Part shown: positions 18,772 to 26,326 of the stretch, one piece after another
Layout of the letters: the number at the start of each line of letters is the position of its first letter
Numbering within the stretch: the first letter of the stretch is position 1
Source of the DNA: Chitinophaga pendula
GTDB taxonomy: Bacteria; Bacteroidota; Bacteroidia; Chitinophagales; Chitinophagaceae
Reading direction: 5' to 3'
Length of the DNA stretch: 64,000 nt
Assembly (NCBI RefSeq): GCF_020386615.1
Contig: NZ_CP077769.1
Location: 372,001 to 436,000, forward strand
Program-made: the position numbers and the translations under genes
The notes under the pieces: model-generated
What the model saw: the letters and a program-made list of their open reading frames with translations, nothing else
The model's database searches: none
Told to the model about the DNA's origin: nothing

Positions 18772-19007
18772 ACCTGAAAATTACAGCAAATTTTGATTTC
18801 AGACATCGAAAAAAAGCAGCCCTTTTATGCCACTATCTTTCTGTGTCAGTGGGTGTAACAGCCATGAAGATAACATAAAATCCGGCGGTAACGGCCCTGT
18901 CTATACGGGCTGCTACCACCTCCCTGCAAGGAAGGGGGGAGTAGGGCAAAATGGTATTGCTTTTGGCCATTTATGCCCAAATTTGCTACAAGAGACAGCA
19001 ATATTTA
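18772..19007. other. Intergenic region between rhomboid gene and rpsA
   Basis: A 63-codon frame covers 18827-19018 but has no recognisable domain and runs into the promoter at 18983-19015; I do not call it a gene. A short run GGCCCTGTCTATACGGGC could form a hairpin. Nothing else is recognisable. Confidence 0.4.
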
Positions 19008-19015
19008 TAGTTTTG
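18983..19015 (+). promoter_or_regulatory. Distal promoter about 300 bp upstream of rpsA
   Basis: TTG (18983-18985), 22 bp, TAGTTTTG (19008-19015) matches the Bacteroidota consensus. The predicted start is near 19021, giving either a long rpsA leader or a separate short RNA. No terminator is visible before the proximal rpsA promoter. Confidence 0.5.
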
Positions 19016-19200
19016 TAGTGCTATTTTAACTTGTCTAGCCGTGAGGAGAGTACCGGGCGGGCATGCCAGGTATTTATTCATTAATATATATATTGATGGT
19101 AAACTGTAATAGTCTAATATATCAGGAGATAGAAGGGGAGGGGCCTGCCGCCAGGGATCCGGTAGCAAAAAACCGTTAAAAAGCTGGTAAATAGGGCAGT

Positions 19201-19236
19201 TTGAATAGGTTAATACAGTAGAAAAGCGTATCTTTG
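19201..19236 (+). promoter_or_regulatory. Proximal rpsA promoter
   Basis: TATCTTTG (19229-19236) is an exact -7 element. TTG at 19201-19203 is 25 bp upstream, slightly long. Transcription would begin near 19242, giving a leader of about 75 nt with the hairpin CAGGA-N7-TCCTG before the ribosome binding site. Confidence 0.55.
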
Positions 19237-19300
19237 CCCTCCCCTAAAAAGGGAGTCTCAGGATCGACATTCCTGGGATTTAAACCAAATTTATTCACAA

Positions 19301-19319
19301 AAGGAGGAACCAAATTTTG
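19301..19319 (+). promoter_or_regulatory. Strong Shine-Dalgarno with TTG start of rpsA
   Basis: AAGGAGG (19301-19307) lies 9 nt before a TTG start codon at 19317. Genes in this phylum rarely use a Shine-Dalgarno sequence, and no other gene in this window has one this strong. It fixes the TTG as the start: no in-frame ATG lies nearby. Confidence 0.8.
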
Positions 19320-21215
19320 GCAGAAAACAACATTCCTAACGAACAAAACGCTGAACAACAGGCACCAGAGGCTACCGCCGTGGTGGAAACAGCGACAACA
19401 AATGTTCCTGTAGTTGAAACCGCTCACGATGATTTCGATTGGAGCGTAGACAAACGTAACGTATCTTCTTACAACAAAGAAGAGAAAGCAAAGTACGATC
19501 AAACGTACGAGAACACTTTTAAAGTGATCGAAGAAAACGGTCTGCTGACCGGTACCGTAGTGGGTCTGACTAAGACTGACGTGGTAATCAACATCGGCTT
19601 CAAATCTGATGGTCTCATCTCCCTCAACGAATTCCGTGACCTGCAAGGTCTGGCCGTAGGCGATGAAGTAGAAGTACTGGTAGTTGAAAAAGAAGACCGC
19701 GATGGTAACCTGCACCTGAGCCGTAAACAAGCTCGTATGCAACGTGCATGGGAGCGTATCGTGGAAGTGTACAAAACAGGCGAAGTGGTTACTGGTACCG
19801 TTACCAGCAAAACCAAAGGCGGCTTGATCGTAGATGTTTATGGTATGGAAACCTTCCTGCCAGGTTCTCAGATCGACGTTAAACCTGTTACTGACTACGA
19901 TCAGTTCGTGGGTAAGACCATGGAGTTCAAGGTAGTGAAAGTAAACGAAGCTATCAGAAACGCAGTGGTATCTCACAAAGCACTCATCGAAAGCGATATC
20001 GAGCAACAAAGAGTGGATATTATCTCCAAACTGGAAAAAGGCCAGGTATTGGAAGGTACTATCAAAAATATCACCGACTTCGGTGCGTTCATCGACCTGG
20101 GCGGTCTGGACGGCCTGCTGTACATCACAGATATCAGCTGGGGACGTATCTCTCATCCAAGCGAAGTACTCAAAATGGATCAAAAGATCAATGTGGTGGT
20201 ACTGGACTTCGACGACGAGAAAAAACGTATCAGCCTGGGTTACAAACAACTCACCCCTCACCCATGGGATACCCTGCCTGCAACCATCAGCGAAGGCGCG
20301 CGCGTAAAAGGCAAGGTAGTAAACATCGAAGACTACGGTGCATTCCTGGAAATCATGCCTGGCGTAGAAGGTCTGGTACACGTTTCCGAGATCTCCTGGG
20401 CTTCTACTCCTATCAATGCAAAAGAATTCTTCAAATTAGGCGAAGAATACGAAGCAGTGGTAGTTACCCTGAGCAAAGAAGAGCGTAAGATGAGCTTGTC
20501 TATCAAGCAACTGACCGAAGATCCTTGGGCTACTATCGAAACTAAATTCCCGCTGGACAGCCGTCACAAAGGCATCGTGAAAAATATCACTCCTTATGGC
20601 GTATTCGTTGAGCTGGAAACAGGTATCGGTGGCATGATCCACATCTCCGATCTCAGCTGGATCAAACGCTTCAACCACCCAAGTGAATACACTAAAGTGG
20701 GCAACGAAATCGAAGTAGTAATCCTCGGTATCGACAAAGACAACCGCAAACTTAGCCTCGGTCACAAACAAATCGAAGAAGATCCTTGGAACACCTTCGA
20801 AACTATCTTCCCGATCGGTTCTATCCACGAGGGTACCGTAGTGAAGAAAGACGACAAAGGTGCTACCGTTCAACTGCAATATGGCCTGGAAGCTTACGCT
20901 CCTGCTCGTCACCTGAGAACAGAAGACGAAAAACCAATCGCAGTAGAAGATGTGAAACCGTTCATGATCATCGAATTCGATCGTAGCGAAAAACGCATCC
21001 TGGTATCTCACAGCAAAGTATGGGAACAAGTGAAGGCTGAAGAGAAAGAAGCCGTAGTGAAAGAAAAACGTGCTGAAGCCGACAAAACCCGTAAAGCAGT
21101 GAAAAACATCCAAGGTAAGGTAGAAAAAGCAACCCTGGGCGACCTGGGCGCGCTGGCCGAACTGAGAGAGAAATTGAAACAATCCGAAGGTGGAGAAAAG
21201 AAAGAAGGTGAATAA
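19317..21215 (+). CDS. rpsA: 30S ribosomal protein S1
   Basis: Ribosomal protein bS1 binds mRNA on the small subunit and aids initiation. The 632-residue protein has an acidic N-terminal extension rich in Glu, Asn and Ala. Six S1 OB-fold repeats follow: GLLTGTVVGLTKTDVVINIG, GEVVTGTVTSKTKGGLIVDV, GQVLEGTIKNITDFGAFIDL, GARVKGKVVNIEDYGAFLEI, RHKGIVKNITPYGVFVEL and GSIHEGTVVKKDDKGATVQL. A charged, Lys/Glu-rich tail ends the protein. It starts at TTG 19317 behind a strong Shine-Dalgarno. The gene is monocistronic with a strong terminator. Because S1 often represses its own translation, the odd start region may be a control element; that is inference. Confidence 0.96.
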   Translation: MAENNIPNEQNAEQQAPEATAVVETATTNVPVVETAHDDFDWSVDKRNVSSYNKEEKAKYDQTYENTFKVIEENGLLTGTVVGLTKTDVVINIGFKSDGLISLNEFRDLQGLAVGDEVEVLVVEKEDRDGNLHLSRKQARMQRAWERIVEVYKTGEVVTGTVTSKTKGGLIVDVYGMETFLPGSQIDVKPVTDYDQFVGKTMEFKVVKVNEAIRNAVVSHKALIESDIEQQRVDIISKLEKGQVLEGTIKNITDFGAFIDLGGLDGLLYITDISWGRISHPSEVLKMDQKINVVVLDFDDEKKRISLGYKQLTPHPWDTLPATISEGARVKGKVVNIEDYGAFLEIMPGVEGLVHVSEISWASTPINAKEFFKLGEEYEAVVVTLSKEERKMSLSIKQLTEDPWATIETKFPLDSRHKGIVKNITPYGVFVELETGIGGMIHISDLSWIKRFNHPSEYTKVGNEIEVVILGIDKDNRKLSLGHKQIEEDPWNTFETIFPIGSIHEGTVVKKDDKGATVQLQYGLEAYAPARHLRTEDEKPIAVEDVKPFMIIEFDRSEKRILVSHSKVWEQVKAEEKEAVVKEKRAEADKTRKAVKNIQGKVEKATLGDLGALAELREKLKQSEGGEKKEGE

Positions 21216-21241
21216 GCCGGATTGAAGTAAACTAAATAATC

Positions 21242-21275
21242 ACAGCCCTTGCAGCAATGCAGGGGCTGTTTTTTT
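21242..21275 (+). terminator. Terminator of rpsA
   Basis: The 12-bp stem ACAGCCCTTGCA / TGCAGGGGCTGT (one T-G wobble) with a GCAA loop runs into seven T residues, 26 bp after the rpsA stop. Confidence 0.92.
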
Positions 21276-21390
21276 ACCGCTACCTCCGCCCGCAGATTGT
21301 CCCTTTTAACCCCCCGGAACCTTGCTATCCCTCAATGTAAGTGGCATACTCGGACAAGGGTAGGAACGTTACGAATGGCTACACGAATCC

Positions 21391-21426
21391 CTGCACTTTG
21401 ATGACGAGATCGTCCTCAAAGTGCAG
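21391..21426. repeat. Long hairpin downstream of the cyclase gene
   Basis: An outer 11-bp stem (CTGCACTTTGA / TCAAAGTGCAG) encloses an inner 5-bp stem (GACGA / TCGTC). It lies 22 bp beyond the end of the reverse-strand cyclase gene. There is no T-run in that direction, so it may protect the 3' end rather than terminate. Confidence 0.6.
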
Positions 21427-21448
21427 CAGCGGTAAGCCTTGAGTTTCC

Positions 21449-22216
21449 TTATTCGATAATGGCAACCACCCGGGCGGGGGCTGCCGATGCATTTTTGATC
21501 TTCAACGGGAACACCGCCACCTTGAAACCATGAGCAGGTAATGCCCCCAGGTTCACCAGTTGCTCCATATGGCAATATTCCTTCTCCTGGCCTACCAGGT
21601 GCGCCTGCCAGAACAGGTCCGGGTCGTTGGTCGCCTTCGCCCTGGCCACCATATCTTTTAATGGGAGGTCAAAACCCCATTGATCAATACCGATCACCTT
21701 TACCCCCTGGTCTATCAACCAATGGGTAGCTGCACTACTCATACCCGTACCTTTCATCGGATACTCCCGCGTACCTATATATTTGTCACGTCCCGTATAG
21801 ATAAGTACGATCGTGCCAGGAACAATCACCGCACCGGAACGGGACAGATCCTGTTGCAGGTCTGCTACCGTGATCTCCTCCAGCTCCGCTTTATGGGTCA
21901 TATCAATCACTACCCCCGGACCATAACACCACTCCAACGGTACCTGGTCGATGGTTTTGGCCGGCTGCCCGTTCACCGTAGCACTGTAATGCCAGGGAGC
22001 ATCTATATGCGTGGCCGCATGTACCCCCATACTGACGATCTTATCATCCGCCCAGCCTTCAAAATGTTGGGGAAACAAACGGGCGGGTAATCCCAGGAAA
22101 TAACGGATCAACAAACGGCTCTTCCGGTGAGGGAAATGTTTCACCCGGATACGCATAAACCAGGGATCCTGCCGGTTATATTCAATGGTCTTAGACAGGT
22201 CAATAATGGTGGCCAT
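21449..22216 (-). CDS. Cyclase family protein (kynurenine formamidase-like)
   Basis: This 255-residue metal-dependent hydrolase belongs to the cyclase family (PF04199), which includes arylformamidase KynB and polyketide cyclases. The metal-binding signature is His70-x-Asp72-x3-His76 in HAATHIDAPWHY, and the conserved VIDMTHKAELEEITVADL and GVKVIGIDQWGFD segments follow. The N-terminus MATIIDLSKTIEYN is typical. It lies 26 bp downstream of the HAD phosphatase on the same strand, so the two are probably cotranscribed. No tryptophan-degradation gene lies nearby, so the kynurenine assignment is not supported by context; the substrate is open. Confidence 0.85.
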   Translation of the reverse strand: MATIIDLSKTIEYNRQDPWFMRIRVKHFPHRKSRLLIRYFLGLPARLFPQHFEGWADDKIVSMGVHAATHIDAPWHYSATVNGQPAKTIDQVPLEWCYGPGVVIDMTHKAELEEITVADLQQDLSRSGAVIVPGTIVLIYTGRDKYIGTREYPMKGTGMSSAATHWLIDQGVKVIGIDQWGFDLPLKDMVARAKATNDPDLFWQAHLVGQEKEYCHMEQLVNLGALPAHGFKVAVFPLKIKNASAAPARVVAIIE

Positions 22217-22242
22217 AAAACGGTTTTACAAGCGGATAGTAA

Positions 22243-22926
22243 TTACACAGGTTGAGTGCCGATCTTGGCGCCTTGCAACTGCTCCAGGTAAGCATCGTTG
22301 AATGCCAGCAGGGAGGGCAGCTGCAGATCCGCCAGTACAAAACGGGGCTCCTGCCTTTTGTGTGCCTCCGGCACCACAACGGTCCGCATACGGGCCGCTT
22401 TGGCCGCCGTCATCCCGGTCACAGAATCTTCAAATGCCAGACACTGCAATGGATCACTCCCCAAAGCCTGTGCACAGTTCAGATACACCGCCGGATGAGG
22501 TTTGCCATGTGACTCAAATTCCGCAGAAGCAACGGCCTGAAAATAAGAGCCGATCTCCAGGTGCTGCAGTACCGCCTGGATCAGTCGCAGAGGAGAAGAA
22601 GATGCCAGACCAATCCTAAAGTCCTTATCCCGGAAATAATCCAGGATGTAGTGCAACCCCTCCATCGCCTTACCCTCCGTTAATATCTTGTGCGTCACCA
22701 GATCCACGATCTCCGTGGTCACGGTTTCCACACTTTTATTATTCCACTTAAAATAGGAATGCCAGTAGCTCACTACCTCCGACGTTCGGAGCCCCGTAGT
22801 CTGAGAGGTCAGCTCCGGCGACAGGGTCACCCCCACCGTCGCAAACACTTCCCGCATTGCCTTCCCCCATAGTGGTTCAGAATCCACCAGGAGACCATCC
22901 ATATCAAATATCACAGTATTGATCAT
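22243..22926 (-). CDS. hxpB: HAD-IA phosphatase, hexitol phosphatase-like
   Basis: This 227-residue haloacid dehalogenase-superfamily hydrolase carries motif I FDMDGLLVDSEPLW with nucleophile Asp8 and acid/base Asp10, a helical cap (about 15-85), motif II GLASSSPLRL, a Lys in SHGKPHP, and motif III/IV LAFEDSVTGMTAAKAA. The wording of motif I and the cap resembles E. coli YniC/HxpB, which dephosphorylates hexitol and sugar phosphates. Beta-phosphoglucomutase-like paralogs are the main alternative. A TACCTTTG promoter box lies at 22956-22949, 23 bp upstream of the start codon. It is first in a two-gene unit with the cyclase. Confidence 0.82.
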   Translation of the reverse strand: MINTVIFDMDGLLVDSEPLWGKAMREVFATVGVTLSPELTSQTTGLRTSEVVSYWHSYFKWNNKSVETVTTEIVDLVTHKILTEGKAMEGLHYILDYFRDKDFRIGLASSSPLRLIQAVLQHLEIGSYFQAVASAEFESHGKPHPAVYLNCAQALGSDPLQCLAFEDSVTGMTAAKAARMRTVVVPEAHKRQEPRFVLADLQLPSLLAFNDAYLEQLQGAKIGTQPV

Positions 22927-22948
22927 AATCGCCTTTGTAGTTGCGCCG

Positions 22949-22956
22949 CAAAGGTA
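22949..22956 (-). promoter_or_regulatory. Promoter box of the hxpB-cyclase unit
   Basis: Reverse-strand TACCTTTG matches the TAnnTTTG element and would give a leader of roughly 15-18 nt. No TTG is found at the usual -33 distance. Confidence 0.4.
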
Positions 22957-23075
22957 GCAAATACAATAAGATATGTGTGTTATCCCATGCCCGCCGGCAA
23001 AAGATGCACCCGTACAGCCCGCTTCCGGCTTGGAAATTATTTAACAAATACCCTAGTTTTTTAGTGAAAAAAGTT

Positions 23076-23105
23076 TTGGAAATCTGGACTGGGTTGTTAA
23101 CTTTG
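23076..23105 (+). promoter_or_regulatory. Promoter of the sulfite reductase operon
   Basis: TTG (23076-23078), 19 bp, TAACTTTG (23098-23105) is a perfect match to the Bacteroidota pattern. The start is predicted near 23111, about 13 nt before the leader-peptide ATG and 240 nt before the reductase gene. Confidence 0.75.
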
Positions 23106-23123
23106 TAATAGTCTACTAAAACT

Positions 23124-23201
23124 ATGGGAAATATGGGTATAGCGAAATCAGTGATGTGTGCAGGTAGCTGCTGTAGGCCAACAGCGCAGGAGGCATGTTG
23201 A
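23124..23201 (+). CDS. Cysteine-rich leader peptide (25 aa)
   Basis: A 25-codon frame begins 13 nt after the predicted transcription start. It contains four cysteines: Cys12, the adjacent pair Cys16-Cys17 in AGSCCRPTA, and the last residue Cys25 just before TGA. Four Cys codons in 25 is far above background, and the gene downstream makes sulfide for cysteine synthesis. It has no signal peptide or domain. The layout (promoter, short frame with repeated codons for the pathway end product, competing hairpins, biosynthetic gene) is that of an attenuation leader. The final codons lie inside a segment (GGAGGCAT, 23189-23196) that can pair with the next hairpin. No homology search was possible. Confidence 0.65.
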   Translation: MGNMGIAKSVMCAGSCCRPTAQEAC

Positions 23202-23289
23202 GATAATATTGATTGATCAGGATCATAACGTCAAGATATAGAATGCCTCCGGATTGCATGCGGGGGCATTTGATTTTAACGACCGCCCC
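23189..23289 (+). promoter_or_regulatory. Putative cysteine-responsive attenuator
   Basis: ATGCCTCC (23243-23250) has two perfect or near-perfect partners. Upstream, GGAGGCAT (23189-23196) inside the end of the leader peptide gives 8 bp. Downstream, GGGGGCATT (23262-23270) gives a 9-bp stem with AATGCCTCC (one T-G wobble), an 11-nt loop and a T-rich tail TGATTTTAAC, like a terminator. A ribosome stalled at Cys16-Cys17 (23169-23174) would leave GGAGGCAT free, favouring the upstream pairing. A ribosome reaching the TGA at 23199 would cover it, favouring the terminator-like stem. GCCCC at 23285-23289 offers a further partner for GGGGC. The mechanism is inference. Confidence 0.6.
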
Positions 23290-23351
23290 ACTTGCGACCA
23301 GCTGTTATCCGACCAATTCAATAAAATTTACCACCAAGAAAATATCTGATC

Positions 23352-25478
23352 ATGCAAAGTTTCAGGACAGAACTGGAGAATCCCATTGTAGAGAGAGATA
23401 TTATAGAGCTGGAGAAAAAGATTCGCCTGTTCAGAGAAGGAAAAATACCGGATGAAAAATTCCGGAGCCTGCGCCTGGCGCGGGGCGTTTATGGACAACG
23501 ACAGCAGGGGGTACAAATGGTCCGGATCAAATTGCCCTACGGCAAAATGACCCTCGAACAATGGCACCGTATCGCCGCCGTGTCCGATGAATATGCTACC
23601 GGCAACCTGCACCTGACCACCCGTCAGGATGTACAGATCCACTTTGTAAGCCTGGACAAGACGCCGGAGCTATGGTCCAAACTGGACCTGGATGATATCA
23701 CGATCCGCGAAGCCTGCGGTAATACCGTTCGTAATATTACCGCGTCTGACAAAGCAGGTATCGATCCGGAAGAACCGTTTGATGTATCTCCGTATGCAGA
23801 TGCCGCCTTCCGCTATTTTCTGCGTAATCCCATCTGCCAGGATATGGGTCGCAAGATCAAAATGGCCTTTTCCTCTTCCGAAAAAGATACGGCTTGGGCA
23901 TTTATGCACGACTTCGGTATGATCCCCAAAATCAGGATCGTAGATGGAAAAGAAATAAGAGGATTTAAAGTACTGGTAGGTGGCGGCCTGGGCGCCCAGC
24001 CTTTCCTGGCTAAAACAGCCTTTGAATTCCTGGAAGCAGATAAACTCATCCCCTATATAGAGAATGTACTGCGGGTATTCGACCGCCATGGAGAACGCGC
24101 CAGCCGCCATAAAGCCCGTATGAAATTCCTCATTCAGAAGATCGGTATGGAGGAGTTTGAACGCCTGGTACAGGAAGAATATGTCGCGATCAGAGAAAAA
24201 ACAGTACCGATCGACGCCACTGCCTGGCCTGCGGCTGAGATACCCGAAGCGGCGACCGTTAACCTGCCTGCTTACGAGATCAAAAATGAAAGATTATACG
24301 AAGCCTGGAGGAAAACCAACGTGTTCGAACAGAAACAAAAGGGATACTTCGGTGCTTATATTAAGATACCATTAGGAGATATTGGTTCAGAGACCTCCCG
24401 TCAACTGATCGCCGGCCTCCGCCCAGTAGTCGCCAACGACGTCCGGGTTACGGCCAATCAGGGGCTGCTCCTTAAATACATCTTACCTGAACACCTGCCT
24501 TACGTGTTCAGCGTACTGGAAGCAGCAGGCGTGGCTTCTCCTGGCTTCGACAGCGTAGCCGATATCACCGCATGCCCTGGTACAGATACCTGTAACCTGG
24601 CTATCTCCAGCAGCACCGGCATTGCCGACGCCCTGGAAGAAGTGATCTTCACCGAATTCGAAGACCTGATCTATAATAAAGATATCAAGATCAAGATCAG
24701 CGGTTGTATGAATTCCTGCGGTCAGCATGGTATCGCGAATATCGGTTTTCATGGCAGCTCCCTCAAAAGTGCTGGTAAAGTGCTGCCTGCCCTGCAGGTA
24801 CTGCTTGGCGGTGGTATACTGGGAGATGGTGCCGGCCGTGTGGCCGATAAAGTAATCAAAGTGCCCAGCAGACGTGGCCCGGATACCTTGCGGACCCTTC
24901 TGAAGGATTATGAAGCCAATGCACAGACCGATGAGTTGTTCAACAACTACTACGATCGCCAGGGCGAAAAATATTTCTACGAACTGCTGAAGCCACTCAC
25001 AGATCTCGCCAGCCTGCAAGACCAGGATTTTGTAGATTGGGGTAAAGACGACAAGTTCGCAACCGCTATCGGTGTAGGAGAGTGTGCCGGTGTGGTGATT
25101 GACCTGGTGGCCACCCTGCTGTTTGAAGCCGAAGAAAAACTGCAATGGGGCAATGAAACCCTGGCAGCTGGTAAGTATGCCGATACGATCTATCACGGAT
25201 ATGCCACTTTTATTCAATCCGCCAAAGCATTACTGCTGGGCGAAGGTGTAAGCTGTAACACACAGCATGGTATTATCAACGATTTCGATAAGCATTTTGT
25301 AGACACCGGCAAGTTCCCGGTAGAAGGCGGGTTTAAAACCCTGGTACTGGAGATCAACCAGCACGAACCTTCAGCCGCTTTTGCAAACGAATACTTTGGC
25401 AAAGCAGCAGCCTTTTATCAACAGGCACAGCAGTACCGGGAGTCGCTAAAAAGTGAAGCCGTTACCGCCGGAGCTTAG
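23352..25478 (+). CDS. Siroheme-dependent sulfite/nitrite reductase with C-terminal HEPN-like domain
   Basis: This 708-residue hemoprotein reduces sulfite to sulfide (or nitrite to ammonia) using a 4Fe-4S cluster coupled to siroheme. The cluster ligands are Cys408 and Cys414 (CPGTDTC) and Cys452 and Cys456 (CMNSC). Two ferredoxin-like half repeats are visible: VQMVRIKLPYGKMTLEQWHR with NLHLTTRQDVQIHF, and GAYIKIPLGD with RVTANQGLLLKYI. From about residue 535 there is an added helical domain of about 170 residues (FATAIGVGECAGVVIDLVATLLFEAE, then AKALLLGEGVSCNTQ) resembling HEPN proteins, absent from classical enzymes. CobA and siroheme synthase genes follow, and the cysteine-rich leader precedes, so sulfite assimilation is the likelier role. 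Confidence 0.9.
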   Translation: MQSFRTELENPIVERDIIELEKKIRLFREGKIPDEKFRSLRLARGVYGQRQQGVQMVRIKLPYGKMTLEQWHRIAAVSDEYATGNLHLTTRQDVQIHFVSLDKTPELWSKLDLDDITIREACGNTVRNITASDKAGIDPEEPFDVSPYADAAFRYFLRNPICQDMGRKIKMAFSSSEKDTAWAFMHDFGMIPKIRIVDGKEIRGFKVLVGGGLGAQPFLAKTAFEFLEADKLIPYIENVLRVFDRHGERASRHKARMKFLIQKIGMEEFERLVQEEYVAIREKTVPIDATAWPAAEIPEAATVNLPAYEIKNERLYEAWRKTNVFEQKQKGYFGAYIKIPLGDIGSETSRQLIAGLRPVVANDVRVTANQGLLLKYILPEHLPYVFSVLEAAGVASPGFDSVADITACPGTDTCNLAISSSTGIADALEEVIFTEFEDLIYNKDIKIKISGCMNSCGQHGIANIGFHGSSLKSAGKVLPALQVLLGGGILGDGAGRVADKVIKVPSRRGPDTLRTLLKDYEANAQTDELFNNYYDRQGEKYFYELLKPLTDLASLQDQDFVDWGKDDKFATAIGVGECAGVVIDLVATLLFEAEEKLQWGNETLAAGKYADTIYHGYATFIQSAKALLLGEGVSCNTQHGIINDFDKHFVDTGKFPVEGGFKTLVLEINQHEPSAAFANEYFGKAAAFYQQAQQYRESLKSEAVTAGA

Positions 25479-25531
25479 GCAGCGATATGTCCGTTTTAAA
25501 ATTTATTCAGCGACCCACTATAATTTATCTT

Positions 25532-26314
25532 ATGCAGCATACACAAACATTACCCAAACTGACACTGGTAGGCGCAGGTCCCGGCGATCCGGACCTGATC
25601 ACCGTGAAAGGGCTGAAAGCAATCCAGCAGGCCCGCGTGATCCTCTACGATGCATTATCCAACAATGAATTGCTGGAGCATGCACCCGCCAACTGTCTGA
25701 AACGTTTTGTGGGCAAACGCGCAGGGCTGCATGTATACTCCCAGGATGAGATTAACCGCATGATCGTAAAATACGCACTGACCTACGGCAGCGTAGTACG
25801 ACTGAAAGGAGGCGACTCCTTTGTATTCGGACGCGGACAGGAAGAAATCGCTTTTGCACAGCAATTTAACATACAAACGGAAGTGATCCCGGGCATCAGC
25901 AGCGCTATATCCGTACCTGGTATTAATAAAATACCCGTTACCGCACGCAACATCAGCGAGGGGTTCTGGGTTATTACTGGTACTACCCAGCGGGGTAACC
26001 TGTCCCGCGACCTGCAATACGCTATCCAGGCAGGCACCACAGTGGTGATCCTTATGGGAATGGGTAAACTGGGGGAGATTGCATCGATCTATAGTGAGCA
26101 GGGAAAGGGCAATATTCCCGCTGCTATCATCCAAAACGGGACCCTGCCCAGTCAGAAGATCGGTGTGGGCATCGTCGGAGAGCTGGAAACAATGGCAGAA
26201 AAAGAAGGCCTGCGCAACCCCGCGATCATCGTGATAGGCGAGGTAGTAAGGTTCCACGAAGCCTTCCAGGCCATGCAAACCCGCCTGGCTGCAGAATTAA
26301 AGATCGCTGTTTAA
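25532..26314 (+). CDS. cobA: Uroporphyrinogen-III C-methyltransferase
   Basis: CobA (SUMT) methylates uroporphyrinogen III twice with S-adenosylmethionine to give precorrin-2, the first step towards siroheme. Family motifs are LTLVGAGPGDPDLITVKG near the N-terminus, VRLKGGDSFVFGRG, EVIPGISSAISVPG and VVILMGMGKL. I favour the ATG at 25532 (MQHTQTLPKLTLVGAG), giving 260 residues, the usual size. An in-frame ATG at 25487, 8 bp after the reductase stop, would add 15 residues and cannot be excluded. The gene lies between the siroheme enzyme it serves and the siroheme synthase, with gaps of about 50 bp and 12 bp, so the three form one operon. Confidence 0.94.
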   Translation: MQHTQTLPKLTLVGAGPGDPDLITVKGLKAIQQARVILYDALSNNELLEHAPANCLKRFVGKRAGLHVYSQDEINRMIVKYALTYGSVVRLKGGDSFVFGRGQEEIAFAQQFNIQTEVIPGISSAISVPGINKIPVTARNISEGFWVITGTTQRGNLSRDLQYAIQAGTTVVILMGMGKLGEIASIYSEQGKGNIPAAIIQNGTLPSQKIGVGIVGELETMAEKEGLRNPAIIVIGEVVRFHEAFQAMQTRLAAELKIAV

Positions 26315-26326
26315 ATATCTTATGCT

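Noticed and set aside
18827..19018. 63-codon forward frame between the rhomboid gene and rpsA
   Set aside because: No recognisable domain; it overlaps a consensus promoter and has no conserved features.
19096..19179. 27-codon frame in the rpsA upstream region
   Set aside because: Too short, no codon bias for an amino acid that would suggest a leader peptide, no nearby structure switch.
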